Source of the DNA: Ilumatobacteraceae bacterium
Lineage (GTDB): Bacteria > Actinomycetota > Acidimicrobiia > Acidimicrobiales > Ilumatobacteraceae
Length of the DNA: 64,000 nucleotides
Direction: 5' to 3'
NCBI GenBank assembly: GCA_021298435.1
Contig: JAJTFJ010000006.1
Location: 1 to 64,000 of the forward strand
Each line of letters starts with the position of its first letter. Position 1 is the first letter of the stretch. A model generated the notes under the pieces. That model was not told the DNA's origin. It saw only the letters and a list, made by a program, of their open reading frames with translations, and did not search any database. The translations under genes and the position numbers were made by a program. Shown here one piece after another: positions 7,706 to 14,936 of this stretch.

Positions 7706-7979
7706 TCTCAGACGGTGGTGTGGGCTTGATGCGCGAAGCCTCCACGATCTTGTTTTTCAGGAGAAGGTGGGCAACTCCGATGCCGATATTGAACTCTAGA
7801 GAGACGTTGGCGAGGTGGGTCCAATCGTCTGGGTGCTCGAAGATCTCATGGGTAATCCGAACAATGCGGTAGGTCGTGTACGTCTCACCATCATTTGTGA
7901 CGTCGGTGAAGACTGGGTTGTCGACATAGTCGGAGATGGTCGTCGCCTCGGAAAGCAAGACGTAGCGGGGAGTGCTCAT
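7695..7979 (-). CDS. Hypothetical 94-residue protein downstream of a LuxR-type regulator
   Basis: I do not recognise this protein (MSTPRYVLLSEATTISDY...). It has no signal peptide and no clear membrane helix; the pattern of short hydrophobic strands in the first half (YVLLSEATTI, TYRIVRITHEIF) suggests a small alpha/beta domain. It starts 10 bases after the stop of the regulator gene on the same strand, so the two are probably co-transcribed and functionally linked. Confidence 0.5.
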   Translation of the reverse strand: MSTPRYVLLSEATTISDYVDNPVFTDVTNDGETYTTYRIVRITHEIFEHPDDWTHLANVSLEFNIGIGVAHLLLKNKIVEASRIKPTPPSEIAT

Positions 7980-7989
7980 GATGTCGGCA

Positions 7990-8625
7990 TCAAGCGAAAT
8001 CGGGAATTTGCCAGTTGGTGTTCTGGAGTAGTGCCAATTGGGTTCTGTTTGTCAATTGGTTGATACGAATGCTGTGAGCTACCCGGTTGCGAACATTCTG
8101 GATGGAAAGATTCAACGCTTCTGCGATTTCATGATCAGAGAGCCCGACGCCGACCAGTTCAACAATGTGTTGGTCGTTGGTGTCCTCAAAAGAAATCGAA
8201 TGTGTGAGAGCGCCGGGGTTCAAGTGAAGAGCCTTGACTGATGGGTGATCCTTGATGGATTCTTCACCAGACAAAGTTCGCTGAAGGCTTGGAACAATTT
8301 TCTCTTCAGGTGTTGTAAGTGGCAGAACATTGTTGAATCCAAATTGATGTGCCTTCACGAATAGAGGCACCGTGGGAGATTGTGTGGCGACAACGCGGGT
8401 GAGAGACGCAGCAACAGTGGGTGCAATGTGACGCTGCAGCATGCGATTGAAATCAAGACCAGTTCCCGATGAGATGGAAATGTCAATCGGGGACGAATGA
8501 AGGGCATCAATTGCCTGTCGTCCGTTTGACGCGACCTTGACAGAAGTGACATCGCGATTGTTTTCGAGAATTCCAATTAGCGAATCGAGTGGTTCTGCAC
8601 GGTCGTTGCAGATGAGGACGTTCAT
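7990..8625 (-). CDS. NarL/LuxR-type response regulator with degenerate receiver domain
   Basis: A 211-residue DNA-binding regulator. The N-terminal ~115 residues fold like a receiver (MNVLICNDRAEPLDSLIGIL), keeping an Asp for Mg near ICND but with Ser in IDISISSGTG where the phospho-acceptor Asp belongs. The C-terminal helix-turn-helix is clear: HIVELVGVGLSDHEIAEAL, then NLSIQNVRNRVAHS. Without the Asp, phosphotransfer control is unlikely; ligand or protein control is the alternative. AAAGGAG lies before the ATG. No histidine kinase is nearby; the 94-residue gene follows it. Confidence 0.75.
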   Translation of the reverse strand: MNVLICNDRAEPLDSLIGILENNRDVTSVKVASNGRQAIDALHSSPIDISISSGTGLDFNRMLQRHIAPTVAASLTRVVATQSPTVPLFVKAHQFGFNNVLPLTTPEEKIVPSLQRTLSGEESIKDHPSVKALHLNPGALTHSISFEDTNDQHIVELVGVGLSDHEIAEALNLSIQNVRNRVAHSIRINQLTNRTQLALLQNTNWQIPDFA

Positions 8626-8734
8626 GAGGGACTCCTTTAGACACGGAAACCCAATGCCTTTTGCTACTTTGTCACAAGGTTGTCTCTATTTATTGGATGC
8701 AATCATCACTTTTCAGTGGGGGAGTTCATTAGGT

Positions 8735-9673
8735 ATGTCAGTTCAATTCGGTGCTCATGTTGGTGCCCAGAACGCCACGGTCGAAGAACTTCGAACATTG
8801 TGGAAGTGGCTTGATGCTTCTGGTATCGATTGGATTTCTCTCTGGGACCATTTGTATGAAGCGCCGCCAGCAGGTGGCACTCAGCCTCACTTCGAAGCAT
8901 TCAGCATGTTGGGGGCGTTAGCGGTCGATACTTGTCATGCTCGACTTGGGTGTCTTGTCTTTTGTTCGCAATACAGAAACATCGGATTATTGATGAAGGG
9001 TGCGGTCTCGGTCGATCATCTCAGCGGTGGACGTTTTGAATTGGGCATGGGCAGTGGCTGGCACGAGCAAGAAGCAGAAGCTTTTGGTTTCGACTTTCCC
9101 TCGCAGGGTGACCGTTTCAAAGTTCTCGAAGGACAGATGCAAGCCGTGAATAAATGGCGTAACGGTGAGCGAGTGACGCAGTCATCACCCAGTGTGGAAT
9201 TAAAGGATGCATCGATGATTCCAGGCCCTCGAGGAAAGATGCCGTTGTGGATTGGTGGTCTCGGGCCAAAGCAAACTTTGCGTATGGCTGGGGCATATGC
9301 AGATGGCTGGAATGCGGCATATGCGAGCCCTAGCCAATTCAAAGAACTGAACGGAATCCTTGATGACTGGTGCGTGAAAGCAGGTCGAGAACCTTCAGCG
9401 GTGGAACGCAGCATCAACTTGTCGTATGCATTCAGTCGAGACGATGTTTCTGTTGTGAAGAAGCAATTGGAAGAACAATGGGGAGCTGCTTCGGGGCGAA
9501 TCATTTCTGGTTCGCTTCTGGGGCGGCCACAAGATGCCATGGAGCAAATTGCTCCGTTCATTGAGGCCGGAGCTCAGATGGTGAACATCGCCATCCGTCC
9601 ACCGTGGGACCAGGAGTTACTTGCCGAGTATGTGGAGACCGTGATTCCTCAGATGCGCAAGGAATGGGGCTGA
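8735..9673 (+). CDS. LLM-class (luciferase-like) F420-dependent oxidoreductase
   Basis: A 312-residue TIM-barrel oxidoreductase of the luciferase-like family, whose actinobacterial members mostly use coenzyme F420. Supporting segments: MSVQFGAHVGAQNATVEE at the start, WISLWDHLYE, RNIGLLMKGAVSVDHLSGGR, FELGMGSGWHEQEAEAFG and PLWIGGLGPKQTLRMAG. The track ORF begins far upstream, antisense to the regulator; the ATG at 8735 follows GGGGGAG and matches the usual family N-terminus. Substrate unknown. It is followed by a hairpin at the stop codon and an alpha/beta hydrolase. Confidence 0.85.
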   Translation: MSVQFGAHVGAQNATVEELRTLWKWLDASGIDWISLWDHLYEAPPAGGTQPHFEAFSMLGALAVDTCHARLGCLVFCSQYRNIGLLMKGAVSVDHLSGGRFELGMGSGWHEQEAEAFGFDFPSQGDRFKVLEGQMQAVNKWRNGERVTQSSPSVELKDASMIPGPRGKMPLWIGGLGPKQTLRMAGAYADGWNAAYASPSQFKELNGILDDWCVKAGREPSAVERSINLSYAFSRDDVSVVKKQLEEQWGAASGRIISGSLLGRPQDAMEQIAPFIEAGAQMVNIAIRPPWDQELLAEYVETVIPQMRKEWG

Positions 9674-9696
9674 CTCTCGTCTCCACGTTCAGCCCC
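9666..9696 (+). terminator. Hairpin over the LLM stop codon, possible terminator
   Basis: GGGGCTGA (9666-9673) and TCAGCCCC (9689-9696) are perfect 8-base complementary arms around a 15-base loop. The first arm includes the TGA stop. There is no T-tract, so it may act as a weak terminator or mRNA stabiliser. Confidence 0.4.
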
Positions 9697-9711
9697 TCAG
9701 GGTGACAGCAC

Positions 9712-9726
9712 TATGGTGCTGATATG
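9712..9726 (+). promoter_or_regulatory. Leaderless-type -10 element before alpha/beta hydrolase
   Basis: TATGGT (9712-9717) is followed by six bases and the ATG at 9724, placing the expected +1 on the A of the start codon. No Shine-Dalgarno is visible. Confidence 0.55.
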
Positions 9727-10500
9727 CAAACAGCTCAGGTAAACGGCATCACACTCGCTTTTGAAGACAATGGCGGCAGCGGCCCTGTTGTCATTCTCAG
9801 TCACGGGTTCCTGATGGATCATTCAATGTTCGACGCACAAGTTGCGGCATTAAAGAACAACTATCGAGTCATCACATGGGACGAGCGCGGCTTTGGTGGT
9901 ACTGCATCGGTTGGCGAATTCACATATTGGGATTCAGCAAATGATGTTTTGGCCTTGATGGACCATCTCGGTATTGACAAAGCAATCATCGGCGGAATGT
10001 CACAAGGCGGTTTCCTTAGTCTGCGTGTTGCACTGACAGCACCAGAGAGAGTGCAAGCCCTGATCCTTCTTGACACACAAGCCGGAACTGAAGCACCAGA
10101 GACAGTCGAGCCGTACAACGGTTTGCACGCAGCATGGGTGGAACATGGAGCAGTCGCGGTGCAAGACATTGTGGCCAGCCTCATCCTCGGACCTGGCGAC
10201 TGGACCGAGTGGTTCAACAAGTGGGGCGCCATGCAGCCCGAACAGTTCACGAGCGCTTTCCACTGCCTCATGCATCGCGACGATGTGACGCCACGCCTGG
10301 GAGAAATCACATGTCCTGCGCTGATTGTTCACGGAACTGCTGATGCTTCGATTCCGATGGAAAAGGCTGAGATTCTCCGGGATGGTCTTGGAGGTCCTAC
10401 GACCCTTGTGGCAATTGAAGGTGGTCCTCACGCCGCCAACATGACACATGCTGACCCCGTCAATAAGGCCATCCTTCAGTTCTTGTCTTCACTGAAGTAA
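9724..10500 (+). CDS. Alpha/beta-fold hydrolase
   Basis: A 258-residue alpha/beta hydrolase. Motifs: oxyanion HG at SHGFLMDHSM, nucleophile elbow GGMSQGGFLSLR (Ser near residue 97), a late Asp near HGTADASIPME and the catalytic His in IEGGPHAANMTH. The set of serine, aspartate and histidine appears complete. The family includes esterases, haloperoxidase-like proteins and 3-oxoadipate enol-lactonases; the substrate cannot be told. It probably starts leaderless. An acyl-CoA dehydrogenase follows 36 bases downstream on the same strand. Confidence 0.85.
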   Translation: MQTAQVNGITLAFEDNGGSGPVVILSHGFLMDHSMFDAQVAALKNNYRVITWDERGFGGTASVGEFTYWDSANDVLALMDHLGIDKAIIGGMSQGGFLSLRVALTAPERVQALILLDTQAGTEAPETVEPYNGLHAAWVEHGAVAVQDIVASLILGPGDWTEWFNKWGAMQPEQFTSAFHCLMHRDDVTPRLGEITCPALIVHGTADASIPMEKAEILRDGLGGPTTLVAIEGGPHAANMTHADPVNKAILQFLSSLK

Positions 10501-10536
10501 CTGAAATACTTTGCTCATCACGATTGAGGGGGACTC

Positions 10537-11757
10537 ATGCCGTTAGAACTAGATCTCGGACCAGCAGCACAAGCATTTCGCGAGGAAGTTCGTACCTGGC
10601 TTGCTTCGAATGCACCGAAAGAACTCATCGGTGTATCTGCCGATGCATTGCAGCGCGGACAGGTGAAGGGTGCTCGTGAATGGGCTGACACGCTTTCTGC
10701 TGCCGGTTACATGTGTGTCTCATGGCCAAAGGAATACGGCGGTCGCGGCCTCACGGGCATCGAAGTTGCAGTTCTTAATGAAGAGTTTGCTCGCGCCAAT
10801 GTTCCTCGTGTCACTCGTGGCATGGGTGAGTGGCTGGTCGGCCCGTCCATCATTGTGTGGGGTACTGATGAGCAGAAGAAGCGTTTCCTTCCTCGCATCA
10901 TTGATGGAACTGATCGTTATTGCCAAGGCTTCTCTGAGCCCGATGCTGGTTCTGACCTTGCTGCGTTGAAGACACGTGGTGTCATCGACGGTGAAGAAGT
11001 TGTTATCAGCGGACAAAAAGTGTGGACATCAGGCGCAACAGAAGCCAACATGATGTTCTGCTTGTGTCGCACGGATCAGGATGCGCCAAAGCATGCGGGT
11101 ATCTCGTATGTGTTGCTCCCGATGTTTAAAGACGGTGGCGAGTCAAATGGCGTCGAGTTGCGCCCCATCATGCAGCCACATGGTTCATCGCACTTCACTG
11201 AAACATTCATGACAGAGTCACGGGCTCCGGTCGCCAACATCATCGGCGGCATGAATAACGGCTGGCGAGTCACCATGACAACGCTTGGCAATGAACGCGG
11301 TGGACATGCAACGACACAACACGTTGAATACACCAAGCAGTTCTGGGAAGCAGTCGACATGTTGAAGAAGTCGGGAAAGACTTCGGACCCGATTACTCGC
11401 CAGCAGCTTGCTTGGGCATTTAGCCACGTGGAAATCATGCGCTTCCAGGGTCTCAAGCTTCTCTCCGAAGTCTTGGCACGCAAAGAGCCTGGTCCAGCGG
11501 CTTCCATCAACAAGATGTTCTGGTCGGAGTATGCCCAGAAGTTCACTGAGCGCATGATGAATGCTCGCGGCGCTGAAGCCATGTTGATTATTGATGACAA
11601 AGACGGCAAGTATGTGGCCGATCGTTGGACCTCAATGTTCTTCCAGCACCGTTCCTCCACCATCTGGGGCGGAACCGCACAAGTGCAACGCAACATTGTG
11701 GGCGAGCGTGTTCTCGGGCTCCCGAAGGAGCCCGATCCCAGCAAGCCTCGTCCGTAG
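10537..11757 (+). CDS. Acyl-CoA dehydrogenase
   Basis: A 406-residue flavoprotein of the acyl-CoA dehydrogenase family, which introduces a 2,3-double bond in an acyl-CoA and passes electrons to ETF. Seen: N-terminal helical domain with WPKEYGGRGLTGIE, the substrate/FAD segment GFSEPDAGSDLAAL, VWTSGATEANMMFCLCRT, and the C-terminal FAD/quaternary motif IWGGTAQVQRNIVGERVLG. A GAGGGGG ribosome site precedes the ATG. Such family members are common in actinobacterial sterol and fatty-acid catabolism. The exact substrate and the catalytic Glu were not fixed. It ends 6 bases from the convergent VWA gene. Confidence 0.88.
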   Translation: MPLELDLGPAAQAFREEVRTWLASNAPKELIGVSADALQRGQVKGAREWADTLSAAGYMCVSWPKEYGGRGLTGIEVAVLNEEFARANVPRVTRGMGEWLVGPSIIVWGTDEQKKRFLPRIIDGTDRYCQGFSEPDAGSDLAALKTRGVIDGEEVVISGQKVWTSGATEANMMFCLCRTDQDAPKHAGISYVLLPMFKDGGESNGVELRPIMQPHGSSHFTETFMTESRAPVANIIGGMNNGWRVTMTTLGNERGGHATTQHVEYTKQFWEAVDMLKKSGKTSDPITRQQLAWAFSHVEIMRFQGLKLLSEVLARKEPGPAASINKMFWSEYAQKFTERMMNARGAEAMLIIDDKDGKYVADRWTSMFFQHRSSTIWGGTAQVQRNIVGERVLGLPKEPDPSKPRP

Positions 11758-11763
11758 CCGGAC

Positions 11764-12435
11764 TTAGATGTTTTCTTCGGCGTCCTTGCCGGTCTCGAAG
11801 AACTCTGCATTCTCCGTCGACATCCCACGACGCTTCTTTTCGCGCATGTTGGTCATGCCCTTGGACACGCTGTTGAATGCCATGCGGGTGTTGTCTCCGC
11901 GACGTTCCCACGATTGTGAGTTAGCGGCGCTGTAGCCCATTGCCGCAGCATCTGCATATGCGTTCAGACCAGCTGACAAGAACACGAATGTCCAGCCAGC
12001 AGCGGTTTGAGTATCGACAAGTGCCTTGACTTGATCAAGGGTGAACTCGCGTGATTGGTTCTCTTCGCCGTCGGTGACGGTGACAAACACAACGTCTTCT
12101 TCTGTAAGACCTGCTGCAACGCGTGCTTGTGCATCAACCTTCACGCGGCCGATGAGAAGACCGGTTGCATCGAGTAGAGGTGTTCCACCGCGAGGTTGAA
12201 AGTCTGCAGTGGTCAGACTGCCGACATCGGAGATAGGTGCGCCCCAGACCTTGACCTCTTGGGGATCATTGGAATCAAACTGCACAATGCTGACGCGAAC
12301 GTCGTTGCCCTGAGCGCGTTGTTCTGTGAGGAACTGATTCACGCCACCGATGACATCGGCGACGAGGGGAGCCATCGAACCGGAACGGTCGAGGAGGAGT
12401 GCCACGTGAGTGGGCTTGAGTGAGTGTGTGGACAT
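11764..12435 (-). CDS. VWA-domain protein with complete MIDAS
   Basis: A 223-residue cytoplasmic-looking von Willebrand factor A domain. The metal-ion-dependent adhesion site is complete: DRSGSM (residues 16-21), the Thr in PRGGTPLLDA and the Asp in VTDGEEN. The C-terminal ~45 residues are basic, then acidic, and end in DAEENI, possibly a partner-binding tail (about TRMAFNSVSKGMTNMREK). There is no signal peptide. VWA proteins of this type act as scaffolds or protein-binding partners. It lies downstream of, and on the same strand as, the Nudix regulator, but has its own promoter-like region with a palindrome and shares the motif TTAGGGACA with the ADP-ribosylglycohydrolase gene. Confidence 0.8.
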   Translation of the reverse strand: MSTHSLKPTHVALLLDRSGSMAPLVADVIGGVNQFLTEQRAQGNDVRVSIVQFDSNDPQEVKVWGAPISDVGSLTTADFQPRGGTPLLDATGLLIGRVKVDAQARVAAGLTEEDVVFVTVTDGEENQSREFTLDQVKALVDTQTAAGWTFVFLSAGLNAYADAAAMGYSAANSQSWERRGDNTRMAFNSVSKGMTNMREKKRRGMSTENAEFFETGKDAEENI

Positions 12436-12451
12436 TGTCTACCTTTCGTAC

Positions 12452-12486
12452 GGGACACTATTTGTGTCGTTATGTCCCTAAATGTA
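12452..12486 (-). promoter_or_regulatory. Promoter/operator region of the VWA gene
   Basis: On the minus strand a -10-like TACATT (12481-12486) runs into TTAGGGACA (12473-12481). The block is palindromic: GGGACA (12452-12457) faces TGTCCC (12473-12478), and within it GACAC-TATTT-GTGTC (12454-12468) is perfect. The same TTAGGGACA follows the -10 of the ADP-ribosylglycohydrolase gene, suggesting a shared regulator. Confidence 0.45.
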
Positions 12487-12523
12487 CGGCAGGGGTCTGT
12501 CAGAGTTGCAATTAAGGTAGAAA

Positions 12524-13276
12524 TTACTTTTCTACGTACTTTCCATCGGGTCGGCGGAAACGGATAGGTGTGGGCAGTGAAGTCAGGCGACCTGGCTTGT
12601 ACATCAGGGCTGGACGGCCAGGAGACGAACCGAAGTCTGCGTACTCATCGAGAGGGATGACGAAGTCTTTGACTGCATCGACCTTCCGGCGAAAGTTTGC
12701 TGGATCAACTTCGTACTGCAGAAAGGCCTCGTACACGCCTCGTAGTTCACTGATGGTGAACTTTGGTCCGCAGAAGTTCAATGCAACGCTGGTGTCTTCC
12801 AGCATCTTTCGCGCAGCCTTGCGGGCAGAGTAGATGATGTCGGTGTGGTCGAATTCCAGCATTCTCTTGTCGCGTAAAAGTCGGTAGGGAATGAATTCGG
12901 CCTTGTCAGAGTGTGAAATGGCCTTGGTCGCCCCAGGGTGGGGGACAAGGGCCACATACGCAATAGCGATAGCTCGATATCTGTTGTCACGTTCTGGATT
13001 GCCAAAGGCGGCGACTTGGTGGAGTTCTTTTGGCTTGAGCTGAATTCCCGTCTCTTCTCTCACCTTGCGTATAGATGTCTCTTCGAGACGTTCGTCTTCT
13101 CCCACGAGACCACCAGGGAGGGCCCACTTTGATTTGTCAGGTCTCTCCGGTCTTTGCATGACGAGGACTTCGAGCCTGTCTCGAGCATCAACAGAACGGT
13201 CGGGATTGATGGTGAAGATCACTGTGTCGACATAGACAAAGAAGTTCATTTGTTTAGTTCGTTTCATGACACTCAT
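12524..13276 (-). CDS. NrtR-like Nudix-domain transcriptional regulator
   Basis: An N-terminal Nudix fold (about residues 5-140) is followed by a winged-helix-like C-terminal region (FTISELRGVYEAFLQYEVDP...FRRKVDAVKDFVIP), the NrtR arrangement in which ADP-ribose binding releases DNA. The Nudix box reads GLVGEDERLEETSIRKVREETGI, so the catalytic REUxEE is RKVREE: the first Glu is Lys, which would weaken hydrolysis and fits a sensor role. The start is uncertain: the track uses 13294; ATG 13276 has a CAAACT six bases upstream, and MNFFVYVD (13249) is also possible. The divergent neighbour is an ADP-ribosylglycohydrolase, a fitting target. Confidence 0.75.
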   Translation of the reverse strand: MSVMKRTKQMNFFVYVDTVIFTINPDRSVDARDRLEVLVMQRPERPDKSKWALPGGLVGEDERLEETSIRKVREETGIQLKPKELHQVAAFGNPERDNRYRAIAIAYVALVPHPGATKAISHSDKAEFIPYRLLRDKRMLEFDHTDIIYSARKAARKMLEDTSVALNFCGPKFTISELRGVYEAFLQYEVDPANFRRKVDAVKDFVIPLDEYADFGSSPGRPALMYKPGRLTSLPTPIRFRRPDGKYVEK

Positions 13277-13320
13277 ATGGATAGTTTGCCACATTTGTTG
13301 TGGACATGACCCTTAATGCA

Positions 13321-13354
13321 GGGGTGGCACACCCCATGTGTTATATTAGGGACA
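13321..13354 (+). promoter_or_regulatory. Promoter/operator region of the ADP-ribosylglycohydrolase gene
   Basis: A perfect palindrome GGGGTG-GCA-CACCCC (13321-13335), an extended -10 TGTTATATT (TATATT 13342-13347) and the motif TTAGGGACA (13346-13354) lie in the 100-base divergent region between the Nudix regulator and this gene. The last motif also occurs before the VWA gene. I infer a binding site for the NrtR-like protein, without proof. Confidence 0.45.
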
Positions 13355-13397
13355 AATCTACTGTAAACCAACAGCGCAAGCTGTAGAAGGAGACCAC

Positions 13398-14888
13398 ATG
13401 ACAAGAGACCACAACACACCAATTTCACCCCGAGATCTCACGCATCCACAGCAAGTGCGGGCGTATGGAGCGCTGGTCGGTTGCGCGGTAGCTGACGCAG
13501 TCGGAGCGCCGTTCGAATTCAAGCGTGCAGGCCTGTACGGAGAAACCTTCCCAACAGAAGTCTTGGGTGGTATCGGGGAAATGATTGGTGGTGGCTCTTT
13601 CGGTTGGGCTCCAGGCGAGTTCACAGATGACACTCAGATGGCACTGGCACTTGCTGAGGCATTGGAAGCGGGAGAAGGTTTTGACCCAGCTGTTGTGTGG
13701 GCGCACTTCCATGCGTGGGCAGATTCTGCTGTTGACGTTGGAATCACAATCGGCACGTCTCTTCGTTTTGATTCTCATGTTGGTGCGGCAGAGAAGGCTC
13801 ACCAGATGTTGGGCGGTCGCACGGCAAGCAACGGTGCTGCCATGCGCATCGCGCCAGTCGGAATCGTGGGAGTCCTTGCTGGACGAGAAATGACATACGA
13901 GATTGCAGTTGCTCAGGCATCGATCACGCACTTTGATCCTGCAGCAAGTGCTGGAGCCGCCATCGTTGCAGAGATCATCCGACAGACAATCGTGACGGGG
14001 GATTTTGAAACAGCTGTGACGGAAACATTTGAGTACCTGGCAGGCACACCATTGGCGTCTGTTGTGTTGGAGCAATTTGTCGAGATTTGCTCTCCTCGTT
14101 TTGATCCGCTGACACATGCTGGTCCGCCAAATGGCACGATCTGGACCGCAGTTGCGCAAGCAATCTGGGCTGTGCGTTCAACAACGTGTTTTCATGATGC
14201 GGTGGTCGCTGCCATTGATCTTGGTGGTGACACCGACACGGTGGCAGCTATTGCCGGCTCAATGGCGGGTGCCTTCTACGGATTGCAGGGAATCCCCATT
14301 CGTTGGACAACGTATGTGCACGGTCATGTTGTGATGCCAGACGGTCGCAAAGTGCAATACCGCTGTCAAGATCTCATTGACACGGCCCGACGCTTGTTGG
14401 CTTTAGGGAATGCACCACGTAGTTGGGTTGAGCCTCCAGTGCAGCCCGGGAAGGTACACGAGTTAGGTGTATGGGCATCAAACTTGGATGGTGCGCGATT
14501 AGTGCCAAATGATTTTGGTGTTGTGTCTCTCTGCATTACTGACGATCGCTTTATTCATCATCCGTACCGTCGTGGTGTGTACATGCGTGACAGCGAAGGG
14601 GATCGCAATCCGGAACTCTTCTTTGTACTGCGTGAGGCGGTGGAAGCAATTGATGCCTTCCTGCAGGAGGGTCGCCAAGTTGTGGTGCACTGTCATGGCG
14701 GACGCAGCCGAACCACCTTTGTATTGAAGGCTTGGTACATGTTGCGCGAGGGGAAGACTCATGCTGAAGCTCATCAATGGGTGGGCGATGAATGGCCTCT
14801 CTATGAGACTTGGACACGCACTTTCCTTGATGTCCTTGACAACGAATGGTCCGATTATGTGGAGGCCGTGCACCGCGAATGGCCCTAA
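13398..14888 (+). CDS. ADP-ribosylglycohydrolase fused to dual-specificity phosphatase
   Basis: A 496-residue two-domain protein. Residues ~25-330 are an ADP-ribosylglycohydrolase (DraG/ARH) domain: GALVGCAVADAVGAPFEF, the first metal motif FTDDTQMAL (about 77) and the second DLGGDTDTVAAI (about 275). Residues ~345-496 are a PTP-fold phosphatase with the signature VVVHCHGGRSRTTF (C-x5-R, Cys near 432) and an upstream region that may hold the general-acid Asp. Both active sites look intact. ARH domains remove ADP-ribose from proteins or small molecules; with a phosphatase, a substrate such as ADP-ribose 1''-phosphate or a phosphorylated ADP-ribose conjugate is possible (inference). GAAGGAG precedes the ATG; the NrtR-like gene is divergent. 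Confidence 0.85.
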   Translation: MTRDHNTPISPRDLTHPQQVRAYGALVGCAVADAVGAPFEFKRAGLYGETFPTEVLGGIGEMIGGGSFGWAPGEFTDDTQMALALAEALEAGEGFDPAVVWAHFHAWADSAVDVGITIGTSLRFDSHVGAAEKAHQMLGGRTASNGAAMRIAPVGIVGVLAGREMTYEIAVAQASITHFDPAASAGAAIVAEIIRQTIVTGDFETAVTETFEYLAGTPLASVVLEQFVEICSPRFDPLTHAGPPNGTIWTAVAQAIWAVRSTTCFHDAVVAAIDLGGDTDTVAAIAGSMAGAFYGLQGIPIRWTTYVHGHVVMPDGRKVQYRCQDLIDTARRLLALGNAPRSWVEPPVQPGKVHELGVWASNLDGARLVPNDFGVVSLCITDDRFIHHPYRRGVYMRDSEGDRNPELFFVLREAVEAIDAFLQEGRQVVVHCHGGRSRTTFVLKAWYMLREGKTHAEAHQWVGDEWPLYETWTRTFLDVLDNEWSDYVEAVHREWP

Positions 14889-14921
14889 TCGGGGCTACCC
14901 GTTTGAGGGGAGGGGTGAAAC

Positions 14922-14936
14922 TAGGGTCTATCCGTG
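14922..14936 (+). promoter_or_regulatory. Leaderless-type -10 element
   Basis: TAGGGT (14922-14927), six bases, then the GTG start at 14934. Confidence 0.5.

Noticed and set aside
8537-8734. N-terminal extension of the LLM oxidoreductase
   Set aside because: It is antisense to the regulator gene and its promoter region; the ATG at 8735 has a ribosome site and the family N-terminus.
11076-11828. 250-residue minus-strand ORF
   Set aside because: Antisense shadow of the acyl-CoA dehydrogenase; low-complexity composition and no family resemblance.
13425-14159. 244-residue minus-strand ORF
   Set aside because: Antisense to the ADP-ribosylglycohydrolase domain, unusually rich in Cys/Arg, typical of a shadow frame.
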